A stretch of DNA of 64,000 nt from Styela clava (Eukaryota > Chordata > Ascidiacea > Stolidobranchia > Styelidae), in NCBI RefSeq assembly GCF_964204865.1, contig NC_135259.1, positions 14,022,974 to 14,086,973 on the forward strand. Direction: 5' to 3'. Below are positions 12,201 through 21,869 of the stretch, in pieces (the stretch's first letter is position 1; each line of letters starts with the position of its first letter). Both the position numbers and the translations under genes were made by a program. Below the pieces are notes generated by a model that saw only the letters and a program-made list of their open reading frames with translations, ran no database searches and had not been told where the DNA came from.

Positions 12201-13501
12201 TTAATTAGTTTTATTGTGACGAAACACTTTTGTATTTGTTGTTGTATTTGTATGTTAAAGATACAAATATAATTTAAAATCCTGAACGGGAAATTCTGTT
12301 CTATTATTTTTTCATTTCTCGTGTACATACGCTCATCATAACCCCATCCGGCAACGGTACACACTGTTCCTTCTGGTATATCAATTATTTCGTCAAATGC
12401 ATACGGTACAGGTGAAGAGTATCCCATGTATTCTGGCCAAGGAATTTTGATGAGACAAATATCATTTGTTAAGTCCCTTGATTGAAAGCCTGAAATAAAG
12501 AAAACATAGCTAAAAAAATTTTCGAGATTTCATCAAATACAACACCATTCAATAACAGACGAGTAATATTAATATTTACCTTTGTGACAAATTACTTTTT
12601 CAGGCTTCGTATTAACTGCCGTGGCTTCTGGTGCGTCCTTGTCTTTAGTATTGAATGATATTCTTGTTGCAAGTTTTCTAAAAATGTTATTTTCGAAATG
12701 AGTTGTATAAGTTGTCAAATAGTTTCTATTTTAAGGATAAAACAACAATAAAATATACGTAATGTCATCGAAGTTAATATTCTTGCCCAACGAAACGACA
12801 AAAGCTATGTTTAATTTTTATTTACCCGTCAAAGCAATGAGCAGCTGTTAGTATCCAGGTTTCTGATATTAGACTTCCACCGCATTGATCTGCACCATTG
12901 TCAAGCTCGATAAAAACCTGCCAAGGCCACGATTCCGCAACAGCTCTGACTCCTTTTGCGACCGGAGATAAATCATTTGTACAATTTACTTCGACTTTAT
13001 ACGTTCCGTCACAGTGTATTTGTTCCACAGTTTGGTTTTTAACCAAGCATTGTCTTTGAGTTACTGTTACTGAATTCAAGTCAACTTTCCGGTAGGAGTC
13101 GCAGTCCGATGGTTTTAGCCATGCTCCCCATGTACCTCAATAAAAACAAACACTGAATAATGCTAATTTCGAACGTTTATGATTTGAAATGTAGACTTCT
13201 AAATACATATTCAACAATCACAAAAAAAATCGTGCTTATATTATAATAATTTTAGTATTAACTATTATCTTTTATCACAGTTAAAACACGCTCCAAATCA
13301 TGTTGACCAAAGCCCATAAAGATGATAACAATTTTCTAAACAGAACACATCAGAAAAAACTTTATAATTAATATTATCAAAACGATATAATGATTAGCAG
13401 CCTACACACATACCTTGGGCAAGGTCAGGTTCCGAAGCAAATGAAAGCGGCAATTTGGAAATTGATGAGAAACACAGAAAGATTAGTAAAATATTAAACA
13501 T
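4624..13501 (-). CDS. Secreted mosaic serine protease: trypsin domain with TSP1 repeats and an LCCL domain (3' end not found)
   Basis: Exons (minus): 13501-13414, 13135-12826, 12677-12580, 12489-12331, 12141-12024, 9822-9623, 9541-9362, 8744-8574, 7918-7745, 7492-7370, 6941-6771, 6329-6168, 5826-5665, 4785-4624; all join in frame (759 residues seen). Residues 1-22 are a signal peptide ([13 protein letters not shown]). A degenerate TSP1 (WGAW, about 30-81) precedes an S1 protease domain (about 88-320) with TAAHC His129, NDICLI Asp175, GDSGGP Ser271 and Asp265 in the S1 pocket (trypsin-like). Then TSP1 327-378, TSP1 385-440, LCCL 442-540 ([25 protein letters not shown]), and four TSP1 units 541-759. 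Known for the families: TSP1 and LCCL bind matrix, glycans or lipopolysaccharide, and Limulus factor C also pairs LCCL with a trypsin domain. An extracellular immune or matrix role is inference. Odd: Pro87, not Arg/Lys, precedes the expected new N-terminus VAKG. Confidence 0.88.
5051..5159. mobile_element. Short foldback copy of the MITE family
   Basis: Inverted arms: GTACTCCTGAAG followed by GCACCAAGATG on the left, and CATCTTGGTGCG followed by a CTTCAGCAGT-type end on the right, around a short 'cataacctggtacac' core. It lies in the intron between the last two TSP1 exons of the mosaic protease. The arms could form a strong hairpin. Confidence 0.6.
8178..8430. mobile_element. Foldback element with repeated GGAAATTTCGCCGC modules
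   Basis: Two long inverted arms (8178-8258 and 8328-8430) surround an AT-rich centre. The inner part of each arm pairs through 'gcattttgctgtaaaa' and 'tatttgtga'; the outer part is built of about 16-bp modules of the form TAGGAAATTTCGCCGCA, three on the left and four or five on the right. It sits inside an intron of the mosaic protease (between exons 8574-8744 and 7745-7918). No coding capacity. Confidence 0.75.
9226..9254. repeat. (TA)n microsatellite
   Basis: An almost pure alternating TA run inside an intron of the mosaic protease. Confidence 0.9.
10219..10290. mobile_element. Half copy of the MITE family
   Basis: One arm only: GGTACTACCGTAGTATG, then 'ttagggttaggccataat' and a T-rich tail. 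The matching second arm was not found nearby, so this is a solo or truncated end, inside a protease intron. Confidence 0.55.
10365..10640. repeat. Intronic direct duplication, copy 1
   Basis: This segment matches 11500-11745 block by block in the same orientation: a 'cttgttttctcaagta' block, an 'aatgtttgtggtcatga' block, 'aatcataatttggc', a 'gaacactagtt'-like block and 'caccaaagtct'. The copies differ by small indels and many substitutions, so the duplication is old. Both lie in the 2.2-kb intron of the protease gene (9823-12023). Confidence 0.65.
11016..11340. repeat. Degenerate tandem repeat of about 115-125 bp, roughly three units
   Basis: Each unit carries a near-palindromic core (CTGACGCTTTTTAACAGTAA followed by CACTGTTAAAAAGCG), then a 'tttaaatggcatttcac' block and a 'cgaagttac' block. 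Cores fall near 11026, 11137 and 11262. The array lies between the two copies of the 10365/11500 duplication in the same intron. Confidence 0.65.
11500..11745. repeat. Intronic direct duplication, copy 2
   Basis: Second copy of the 10365-10640 segment, about 1.13 kb downstream of it; the same blocks are recognisable in the same order, ending with 'caccaaagtct' and a 'caggattcggc'-like block where copy 1 has 'catgatccggc'. Confidence 0.65.
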
Positions 13502-14969
13502 TACAATATATATATCTCAATAGTAAGCTATGAAACTGAAATATATAAAATCTATTTATGAATTTGACACAAACGAGTTATGACTCATGCGTGTTCATCA
13601 CTTTTAGCGGTATGCTTCAGTTTCAGTGTAAAATATTTGAATACATATTAATAGTCGTTACGTTGCTTAGAAGTGCAGTATGTGAATTAGCATTGAAATA
13701 AAATAACTTGTTTAATTGATTGATTACCCTCGCTCGGTGGCTCTTAACATGTTTCCCATTTTTGCTGCGCACTTCGCTTCTAGAGCTGCTTAGAAATAAT
13801 AATGTTCTCAATCTTTAACGACTAAAACTTTCAAAGCAATTGGTCTGGTATAGTTGATGAGAAGCGCGATTTCTTCATAACGATAAAAAGAAAATACCAA
13901 CAACAAAAACAACAACATCATATATAATTACAAAACGATCTAAAATACGTACATTTCGTGTCCAATAAATAGAAAAATTACATAAGTCGCCCAAGCATAC
14001 TGCTGCCGTTGAAGCAATGAAACTCAGTGATATCTTGTTGCTTTTTTATTGTGCTGTTACTACTGACCTTACAAACTATACGAGTAGTTATCCTCTCTGC
14101 TCAGCCATTGAAATCCCTATAGAAGAATATTGGAACGAATATATGTTGTTTTCCTGAAGTGTTTTGTTTCTAATTTCGCCGTAAGCAACTTTTGAATATC
14201 AGGCAATGAATTAAAATTTAATCTTATTACAGAGTAACCGCAACATTTTTTGTTTCTTTCCTCTTACATACTTATATGTTGGATTTAGGCCAAGTAAAAT
14301 GTAAACGTAAACGATACAATCTGCTAATAAGACTGATCTCAACATCGTCGCATATGAAAATTATACAAAATACAAAACAAATAAAAAATCACTCGTCCCA
14401 CATTTATTCACAGAGTGCGATGAAAATACAGAATAAGTATGCGTATGATGAAAATCAGTGAATTATTTTTGTATCACTTTTTTGGCTCATAGATGAGAAA
14501 TATGTGCTATGCAGCAATTCTGATCCATTTGAAAGCGAATTATAGAATGTGATGCCAGCACACAACTAAGCGACGAAAGTATACTTTTGTATATACTACA
14601 AGTTAGAATAGGTATATATATATATACAGTACAAAAATAATGCGATAAAGGAATTCAGTTGGAGAAAAAAAAAAGATCCGGAAAATAAATGAATCTGTTA
14701 GCAGCGTCATCAGCCTCGAGTCCTTGAATCGACTAGCTTCCTCGAGTATGGGCAGCCGTTTGGTGTATACAAAAGACTGATATAAAACGAGCATTTCGAT
14801 AAATGAAGACAGTAAGTTTCTTGCACAGTAAGACCTTTGCCAAAACAACATTCGATTTTTGTGTCATTTTCCGGTTTTCTGTAAAATTTATCTCCTATTG
14901 AGATGACAGAGGATATCATCACCGTGTTGCCTAACTGTGATTTTTTTCGATAAAATGCTTTAGGTTTTT
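13502..14969. other. Intergenic stretch upstream of the mosaic protease
   Basis: Expected to hold the promoter of the minus-strand protease gene. Apart from the possible TATA element I see only short open frames without family similarity. A run of TA repeats lies near 14614-14627. Confidence 0.4.
13541..13550 (-). promoter_or_regulatory. Possible TATA box of the mosaic protease gene
   Basis: The minus strand reads TTTTATATAT about 40 bases upstream of the ATG at 13501. A TATA element here would place the cap site roughly 15 bases before the start codon. Position and sequence fit, but the region is AT-rich and chance is a real alternative. Confidence 0.3.
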
Positions 14970-15750
14970 TTACTGAAGTTTTTCATTATTTGAGGTCTGA
15001 TTTCTCACAGCAAAAGTAAAATCGTCTGCGTATTGGTCTAATTTGTGCTCGTGACGGCCTCGTTTTATCCCATAAATGTTTGAATTTTGGAGTACAGATC
15101 TTGCGGAATGCTCAACACTAATAGCGTAGAGCAGCATACTCACGAAGCGGCATTGCTTTAATGCCGCTGCAGATTGAGATATCACTTGTTAGTCGACCAT
15201 TCACGTCAACTTTTTATACAACTTTTTATGTCCGAGTACATATCTTTAATAGCATTACATTTCTTGCATCCATGTCCCATATGTTTCAAGACATGAAATA
15301 AGAAGTTATGGTTAACCTTATCGAAGGCTTTCAGGTTATCGATTAAGATGATTGTGCCGAGTGTGTCTTTTTCTTTGCGATGCTTTATTATTGCATCGAT
15401 ATTATGGTGAATTTCATACATGCTTCTTTCAGGAAGGGAGAATTTCTGGGTCGGTGTTATTATAATGTCCATTGTAGGTGGGAGTCTTTTAACTAAGATT
15501 TCGGAAATAATTTTATAGTCCATATTAAGAATCGTTATCGGTCTCCAGTTTTTTAGGTTTGTCTCGTCGTTTTTCTTAAATAACTTTTGAGATGGAGGAT
15601 GGGTTTGAATAAGGGCCGAAACTGATAATGTTATTATTATTTTGAGTGAACTGGATTTATATTAGGTCCCAAAAGGAAACATAGAATTCGTTGGAGAGCC
15701 CGTCCATACCTGGCGAGTTTCGAAGAAAGTTGATGGCCTCATATATCTAC
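14970..15750 (-). pseudogene. Reverse transcriptase remnant of the non-LTR element
   Basis: Fragments in successive frames show the RT blocks in order: NSPGMDGLSNEF near 15720-15690, NWRPITILNMDYK near 15560-15515, LIDNLKAFDKVNHNFL near 15345-15300 and QYADDFTFAV near 15045-15015. These match L1/Tx1-type reverse transcriptases (known pattern: SPGPDG, NWRPISL, FxKAFD, YADD). A stop at 15203-15205 and at least one frameshift separate the third and fourth blocks, and the usual long C-terminal part after YADD is absent. Not functional. Confidence 0.85.
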
Positions 15751-16024
15751 TCACTCGAGACATAATGTTCTGAGGTAAGGATTTTCTCTCTCAGAAATTT
15801 GGGTATGCCCCAGCAGTGCCAAATAGTGTTGCTGATATATATCATTGGTTTCATGTTCTTTGCCCCAAATGTTTAGTAGTATTCCTCTACCACCGACAGC
15901 ATTTCATCCTATTCGCTGGCTACGGTGTTGTTTGAAGAGATTAATCTTTCTACCGTTTGTTGCTTAGCCCTTCTTTCGATTTTAACATAGAATGTTTTAT
16001 TTGGTCGTTTATTTTGCTCTAGTA

Positions 16025-16544
16025 CAGTGGTTCCAAGACTTTTAAAAAAAAAATTCTATGACGAACCCCTAGCAATTTTTTCAATGATTCCCGGACTTGT
16101 GCACTAAAACAAAACGTTAAAAGATCACAACAAAAAAACAATCCGCCGTATAGTGAAACGAACAAAAGAAATGGAGGGGGGCAACTCCAAATGACATGTG
16201 TGACATCCAGCCTGTTTCGATGTTTGCTAAACGCGAAAAAGGGCAGTCTTAGTTATAGGATAGCTCTGCAGTTAGTCAACTTGTGGTGACATGAATTGAA
16301 CTCTTTCTGTGATCCCACAGCTTTGTGACATCACCATGGGACAGCGTGACCGAAACAGAAAGTAAAGAATCGGGTTAGCGGTGATTGTAAAGCAGCAAAA
16401 GGCGACAAATGTGAATTTGCAAATTTAAGGACTTCACTTTTGTATTATCAAGCTATTAGCCATATTACAGATTTCCTTCTCGGACCCTCCGAAGGTGCTT
16501 CACGGACCCCGGAAGGTCCGCGGACCCTAGTTTGGGAACCACTG
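16025..16544. mobile_element. Non-autonomous hAT element with 8-bp target duplication
   Basis: Terminal inverted repeats CAGTGGTTCCAAGACT and the complement of AGTTTGGGAACCACTG bound 520 bp. The 8-bp word CTCTAGTA occurs directly on both sides (16017-16024 and 16545-16552). It splits the retrotransposon between its endonuclease and reverse transcriptase segments. No transposase frame is visible. Confidence 0.92.
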
Positions 16545-16956
16545 CTCTAGTACATCCATATATATATTTGATATATGATATTTGCCAATATCAGGTCCAA
16601 CTCTGTTCGCTCGTTTTGTAGGATTTTCAAATGAGATTTTAGATTTTCAATTTTAGATATATTTTCCGATTTCCCTGATAAGTATGTCCAATTGTTTTCT
16701 GAGATGAGCCGTATTATTCTTTTTGTTTTGTGTTTGGAATAGGCGACTGTTACTTTTTTAACTTTATGTTTCAATTTATCCCATCAGTCCTGTGTGTAGT
16801 CATAAATTTCCAGGTCGAATAAAGTAGATTCATAGGTGTTCTTTATGATGTTTATATATTCTGGATCTTGGTACAACGACAGATTATTGCGCCATGTGCC
16901 CCTACCCGAGCGCACCTTCCTGGCTTGCTTCAGTTCAATTGTTGGACATATTAGAT

Positions 16957-17847
16957 CAGTGGTTCTTAAACTTTTTTGAGCGCGACCCAAATCTGAGTTT
17001 CACGAATACTCGCGACCCAATCCTAAATAACGCAAAGTGTGTTTTTAATGTTAGTACAGTTTGACTCAAATACAGACAACTATTTATTAGAAACAGTCCA
17101 TTGACTCAGTGAGATTGATGAAACTGAAATTTTCTTTTCAATATATATTCAATACACAGCTCTATTTTACTGAGCGCAATACGCAAGTTGTCACGGGAAT
17201 CGATGCGATTGCGTGCTTAGTTTTAATAACCGTCAGTGCCAAAAATCCTCGCTCGAACAAGTGCCTTGTCGCGAATTGTAGCAGAAACCTCGTCCGCTGT
17301 CCGTCGCAAACACGACATCCTAGCTGGCTTTTGATATCTCTCGCAATATACAACTTTTTACTCATCAAATGTGCACACACTGCTTCGTTCGCGGTAAATG
17401 GTGACTCGAGATGAAGTCACATTTTCTCTAGATATTGAATACTTTAATGTTGAGATGCGAGTTTTTTCATTGCGTCGTCTATTACAATTTACATTACCAA
17501 AAAGACACCCGTTTTTAGTTATTTTAATCCACTAAGACGAAATTCCGCGAGGTCAACACAACGACAAGCGACGTGCATGGTTACCAATGCCATAAAATAA
17601 TACACGTGACTGGCATATCAGAATTGTGATGTAACAATGAGCTCAAGACAGTTCTTTCCGTGAATGAAACTTTATATTCCATCAGTTTTAAATACCAGAG
17701 TTTAGAAGCTAAATTGAAACATTGGGAAAGCTGAAAATTCGTCCTTCTCCTCTTAGATTTCCCTTGCATTGACGACCTTGTCGCGACCCACTTTTAAACC
17801 TTCCGCGACCCATGTTTGGGTCGCGACCCATACTTTAAGAACCACTG
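16957..17847. mobile_element. hAT element with transposase fragment and 8-bp target duplication
   Basis: Ends read CAGTGGTTCTTAAAC and the complement of CTTTAAGAACCACTG. TATTAGAT is duplicated at 16949-16956 and 17848-17855. The subterminal sequence is rich in 'cgcgaccca', as in many hAT families. A decayed transposase frame lies inside on the minus strand (17380-17162). Confidence 0.93.
17162..17380 (-). pseudogene. hAT transposase C-terminal fragment
   Basis: The frame includes LLQFATRHLFERGFLALTVI followed by KTK. This resembles the hAT dimerisation block of ZBED/SCAND3-like transposases (known pattern: F-x-x-x-Y-L-C-E-x-G-F-S-x-L-x-x-I-K-T-K). The usual Cys of the block is replaced by Phe. 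It is short, isolated and inside the hAT element. Confidence 0.7.
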
Positions 17848-18863
17848 TATTAGATGGTCGGATATAGCGTTCATTGAGAAATCTATGTTCGAAATTAAGT
17901 GTTCCAAGTTTAATGTGTTGTATATGTTGTCAATCCCACGACCATGTGATATGGAGATGAAAGTAAAGACCTGTTTTTTTTTAATATTTTTTCTGAAGGT
18001 GTCGAAAATGTTGTTTGTTCTGATGAAGTTTTGAAAATCTTTACTGATGTGCGAAGTTATTTATCAAGTTTATTTATTATTTTATTAGGTTATTTATATT
18101 TAGGATGTCAATTTCTTCCAAGATGAAATTGAAGTCTCCCACTATAAGAAAGTCATGTGAGTCACAATAGTTGGTAAGGACATTCACCAGACTTTTATAG
18201 AAATCCCTATTGTGAGCGGGGCGTACACGTTGAATATTTTTACTATTTGAATATCGATCTATATTTCGATGCTGTCAGGTCGATATTTATTGTGCACAGC
18301 ATAATATGTTGTTGGCAAAATAGTATTTTCAATTTTCACCATGATTAGAGTTCCCTACCGAAATTGTGTATAATATTTATCAAATTTGTCCAATTTATCA
18401 TAATCTATATTGTAGCCCAGAAAGTTTGCCCAAAGTGAGGTTAGTGATTGATCCACCCTGCGCGCTTCGTGAATGCATAGTAGGGTTTCCTTGCTCAGTA
18501 ATGCTTTTCAAATCATTCAAATGATGTTGAACACCATTGGCGTTTATAGATATTACATTAAAGCCGGACATTGCTTACAAATCTCAGGTAGTAATATTAT
18601 AGGCCCATATTGGAACTAACGTTTGTGGTAGTTATTGACATATTACGGCTCTAAAGTTACACGAGGTCATAAAAGGGGTCTAAATAGATATATGTTTATG
18701 AGTACGAGAGAATTTACAACCCACGCTTATGCATTCATTCATTTTTTCTTTTTTCCAGTCATTTTTCCTGCCGAGATTGTCGAGAAAGATGACTCCGATG
18801 ACGTAGTTTCCCTATTTCTTTTGCTTGTGTATTTCGAATTGTCAATATTTTTGCCCGTTAAAT

Positions 18864-19694
18864 CTACAATGCTTGTTGAAGTTGTGTTATTTTCCAAATT
18901 AGTGGGCGCTGACAAGATTGGCTAGGGTGAATCACTAAACAACGACGGTGTTGAGTCGTGTCTTTCATAAATATGTACCAGTACTCTGACGTACGCTCTT
19001 CCTTTCGGAGGGGCCGAAGAGGCGTATTACCTATTGTGGACGTTTGTTTTAGTCTTGATGACATTCTAGTTTGTCTTGATTGTTGTGGGGTAGTTTTTAC
19101 CGGGCTGATGACGTCTCCGGCGCCGGCGTCCTCACATTCTGGCCAGTTACTCAATTCGTTCAAATCAGAGCTCGAAGTTGAGAATTCGTGTATCTAACTT
19201 TTTGTCATATTTTGATTGTCTTTCGTGTTTTGTTTCTCTTTTATCGAACCGGTAGTTGATTGTTTTTGTGCCTTGTCAGGGTCGGAAGTGTCTTCTTCCA
19301 ATGCGGGGGCTATTTCTCCGCTTTTATCACCCTCATTAGGGGCGTGGTCGTTCTTTCATTAAGCGACGTGGTCGTTCCTCATGGTTGGGTGAATTTGGGT
19401 GTTAGTTGCTGTATGTTGTCTGGGGGATCCTTTTGTACAGCGGGCAGTCGAGGCTTCAAATCTTTCTTTTGGTGCTGCCTTAAGGCTTTGTCTTGGGATT
19501 GCCCATGTTCCCGCACCTTGTAGGTCAGAGAAGTCTTTCTCTCGCACGGCACAGTTTTTCCGAAGGTGTCCGGGTATACTCTCAAGATATTCAGGGTACC
19601 ATACCAAAAGTTTGCCACACCATGTTAGATGACGCGACTTTGTGTGTTTTAAAACTTTGAGTAATATTACGAATCTTTTCGATTTGCTTTTCAT
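18864..19694 (-). pseudogene. ORF1 (gag-like) remnant of the non-LTR element
   Basis: A frame beginning MKSKSKRF includes PGHLRKNC, which looks like the second half of a CCHC zinc knuckle (Gly-His-x4-Cys), followed by REKDFSDLQGAG. Overlapping frames show it is frameshifted. Position 5' of the endonuclease fits ORF1 of an L1/Tx1-type element. Sequence similarity to any one family is too weak for me to name it. Confidence 0.55.
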
Positions 19695-19747
19695 ATTTAA
19701 CCTCTTTCCCGTAATTTAACCACGTGTCCTTTAAATACCTTTACAGG

Positions 19748-19772
19748 CTCTCTCTCTCTCTCTCTCTCTCTC
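19748..19772. repeat. (TC)n microsatellite
   Basis: Pure CT/TC dinucleotide run next to the 5' end of the retrotransposon remnant. Confidence 0.9.
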
Positions 19773-20419
19773 AATGTTCAAATTGCAGCCCGTTATTGCC
19801 CGCAAGAATTCCTGATTTGATTTGTCGTATTTTTTCCAGAATTTCAACCGCGTCGCGCCGATATTTCACGAAACCTGTAGCCTATGTCCAAGAGATCTCT
19901 GTTCACACATAAAATTTGTGACTACTGCATATTTAGATTTTGACGCGTTACGCGCTGGAAGATCATTACCTATATATATTGAATAGCTAGGTCGATTGAT
20001 TACGCGAGTTCTACGATAAAACTAGTGTAATTAACGGAGTGTTCCGTTTTGTCCCCTAATTAGATTCCCTGAGTGGAACTGACGCTGAATAGGCTACTGC
20101 TCGCGTCAGTGGTTCCACGTCCAGCGTGTAGTGTGTACTCGTGTCTATGTTTTTAAAATAGCTTTATTCATGGTTCCGCTTCCAGGAGCATCAGTGACCT
20201 AACAAATAGCAAACTTGTGAGCTACCAATTATGGTGATTCATTACCATTTGGGATTGCACCCTACATTTAAATGACCTGGCAAATGATGTAAGAAGTGCT
20301 TTTCGTAGATTTCAGACATATTTGCCATCATTTACACTCACTGAAGCTATACGTTTGTTTCATATTCAAATATACCCAAAATAATGCCGTCAACCTTATT
20401 GGCTTGTTTCGTCAACGTA

Positions 20420-20840
20420 CGCTTCAATTATCTCATTGGCATACCCGAGTCGTATGAAACGAGGGTCGAGGACAGGAGGTTTGAGAGAAATAGGACAGTG
20501 GGCTGAGGATCGAGGATAGGAAAATGGGAGAGGTAGGACATTGGGTCGGGGATAGAAAGGTTGAAGGAGGTATGGCAGTAAAATAGGTAGTGGGCTGAGA
20601 ATAGGAAGGCTGACAGTGGGTTGAGAATAGGATAGGAAGGTGGGAGGATAGCACAATAGATCTGGAATAGAAGTGGTGAGAGAGAAAGGGAAGTGGGTCG
20701 AAGGTACGAAGGTTAAGAAAGTAGGGCAGCGGGTGGAGGTCAAGAAATTGAAGGAGATATGACGGCGGGTGGAGGATGGGAAAGTTGAAGGAGATAGAGC
20801 AGCGGGACGATAATAGGAAGGTTGAAGGATATAGAGTATT
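20420..20840. repeat. Purine-rich minisatellite
   Basis: The plus strand is almost only G and A over about 400 bases, built of degenerate units of about 36-45 bp around 'agtgggt', 'gaggatagg', 'aaggttgaaggaga'. Frames on the opposite strand stay open and encode Ser/Pro/Leu-rich peptides, but this follows from composition. Confidence 0.8.
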
Positions 20841-21329
20841 CACAGTAGTGTGTTAAGGGTTATAGCTATATGGTAACGGGTCGATCTCCCCGAGGATCTC
20901 TACTTTAGTTGCAGTTGTCTTAAATAGGACTCCCAGACTATGCTATGGATATAAAATAGGCTAAATTTAGCTATCAGTATTGTTAAACGGAAGTATCGGA
21001 AGAAATTTTCTGGGGTCAAAGTTCGGGGAAACGTTATTAATTATTATTATATATAATATTTCCCATGGTTATTTTGCAAAGGGTTTTTAAGTTCCGGCGT
21101 GTGCCGACAGGCATGGTTTACTATCGCGCTAGAAAATCTGTCGGATCTGAAAAAATTTCGATTGTTACGCGCCGGCGGGCTTTATGAAAATACAGTATGC
21201 CGTTTTAAGGGAAAAAATCACAACTTGGGGAAACCTTATGCGGTCATAATTTTGAGGGAGTTCTATTTTTTATTCGAAATAAGGCATAAAAACTTACATT
21301 TTCAACAACGTTGTCATGAGTCGGTCATT

Positions 21330-21365
21330 CAATTTTTCGGAAGTGAATCTAGATGGCGGTAATAG
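21330..21365 (+). promoter_or_regulatory. ETS/YY1-like motif pair, possible promoter for GARRE1
   Basis: CGGAAGTG (ETS core) is followed within 12 bases by AGATGGCGG (YY1-like). The surrounding 21090-21370 interval is richer in G, C and CpG than its flanks. Such pairs are common near cap sites of broadly expressed animal genes. The distance to the GARRE1 start codon is 1.7 kb, so an untranslated first exon would be needed. Note that a similar AAGATGGCGG word also occurs in the MITE family. Confidence 0.25.
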
Positions 21366-21483
21366 GACGCGCCGTGACAAATAACTCCAGTGTGACTTTT
21401 GGGTGTCTGTCTGTCTTGAACCTCCTTGTTGTGCTGTTTATTTCGCATATTGACGAGTCGGTGAGATATTTTATAGCGAGTGA

Positions 21484-21869
21484 TAGGCCAGGGGTTCCCA
21501 AATTGGGTCGGAGTGATAAGTAGGTAGGGTCGCAAACAGGTGATGTGGTCGCTGAGGTATGGTACCATGTTAAATTTAGCTGTTTGTACTACCGGTATGG
21601 CTCACTGTAAAACTGGCCCATAGCAGGCATCGCTCCATGCTCAGGCTATAGAAAATGTAGATGTTTATTGCAGTATTGTGACATCACTGTTTGGTTTTAG
21701 CATATTTTACTTGATACCACCACATGACCAAACTCAAAAGTCCAGTAAAAGAAGCTCTAAAGTTTCATTGAAAATATATATATACCGTATATATTGACCT
21801 GCGGTCGCACTGGACACTTGAAAGTTGTCCTTGTGGTGTCATGAAAAAAGCTTGGGGACCCCTGGCCTA
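21484..21869. mobile_element. hAT-type MITE
   Basis: Inverted ends TAGGCCAGGGGTTCCCAAA and the complement of TTGGGGACCCCTGGCCTA bound about 386 bp. No clear target duplication was found, so the exact borders are uncertain. Confidence 0.7.

Larger units (their letters stand above)
16784..18571 (-). pseudogene. AP-endonuclease remnant of the non-LTR element
   Basis: It opens near 18571 with MSGFNVISINANG, the usual start of an L1-type endonuclease. Further on are NVYAP (18226-18240), a frameshift, then HDFLIVGDFNF (GDFN active-site block, near 18155-18120). The segment NAISDHLICPTIEL is split by the hAT element at 16957-17847 exactly inside SDHLI; across that gap the frame is intact. The tail reads GRGTWRNNLSLYQD, which matches the post-endonuclease block of L1-type ORF2. 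Confidence 0.82.
14970..19700 (-). mobile_element. Degenerate non-LTR retrotransposon (L1/Tx1-like) with two nested hAT insertions
   Basis: Reading on the minus strand the order is ORF1 (zinc-knuckle remnant, 19694-18864), AP-endonuclease (18571 to about 16784) and reverse transcriptase (about 15750 to 14970), the usual order for L1-type elements. Stops and frameshifts break every part. Two hAT elements (16957-17847 and 16025-16544) interrupt it, each flanked by an exact 8-bp duplication; removing the first restores the endonuclease SDH motif. The element stops soon after the YADD box, so the 3' end of ORF2 is missing. Borders are approximate. Confidence 0.8.

Noticed and set aside
20396..20843. 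Two overlapping 115- and 136-codon Ser/Pro/Leu-rich frames on the minus strand
   Set aside because: They are by-products of the purine-rich minisatellite, which lacks stops on the pyrimidine strand.
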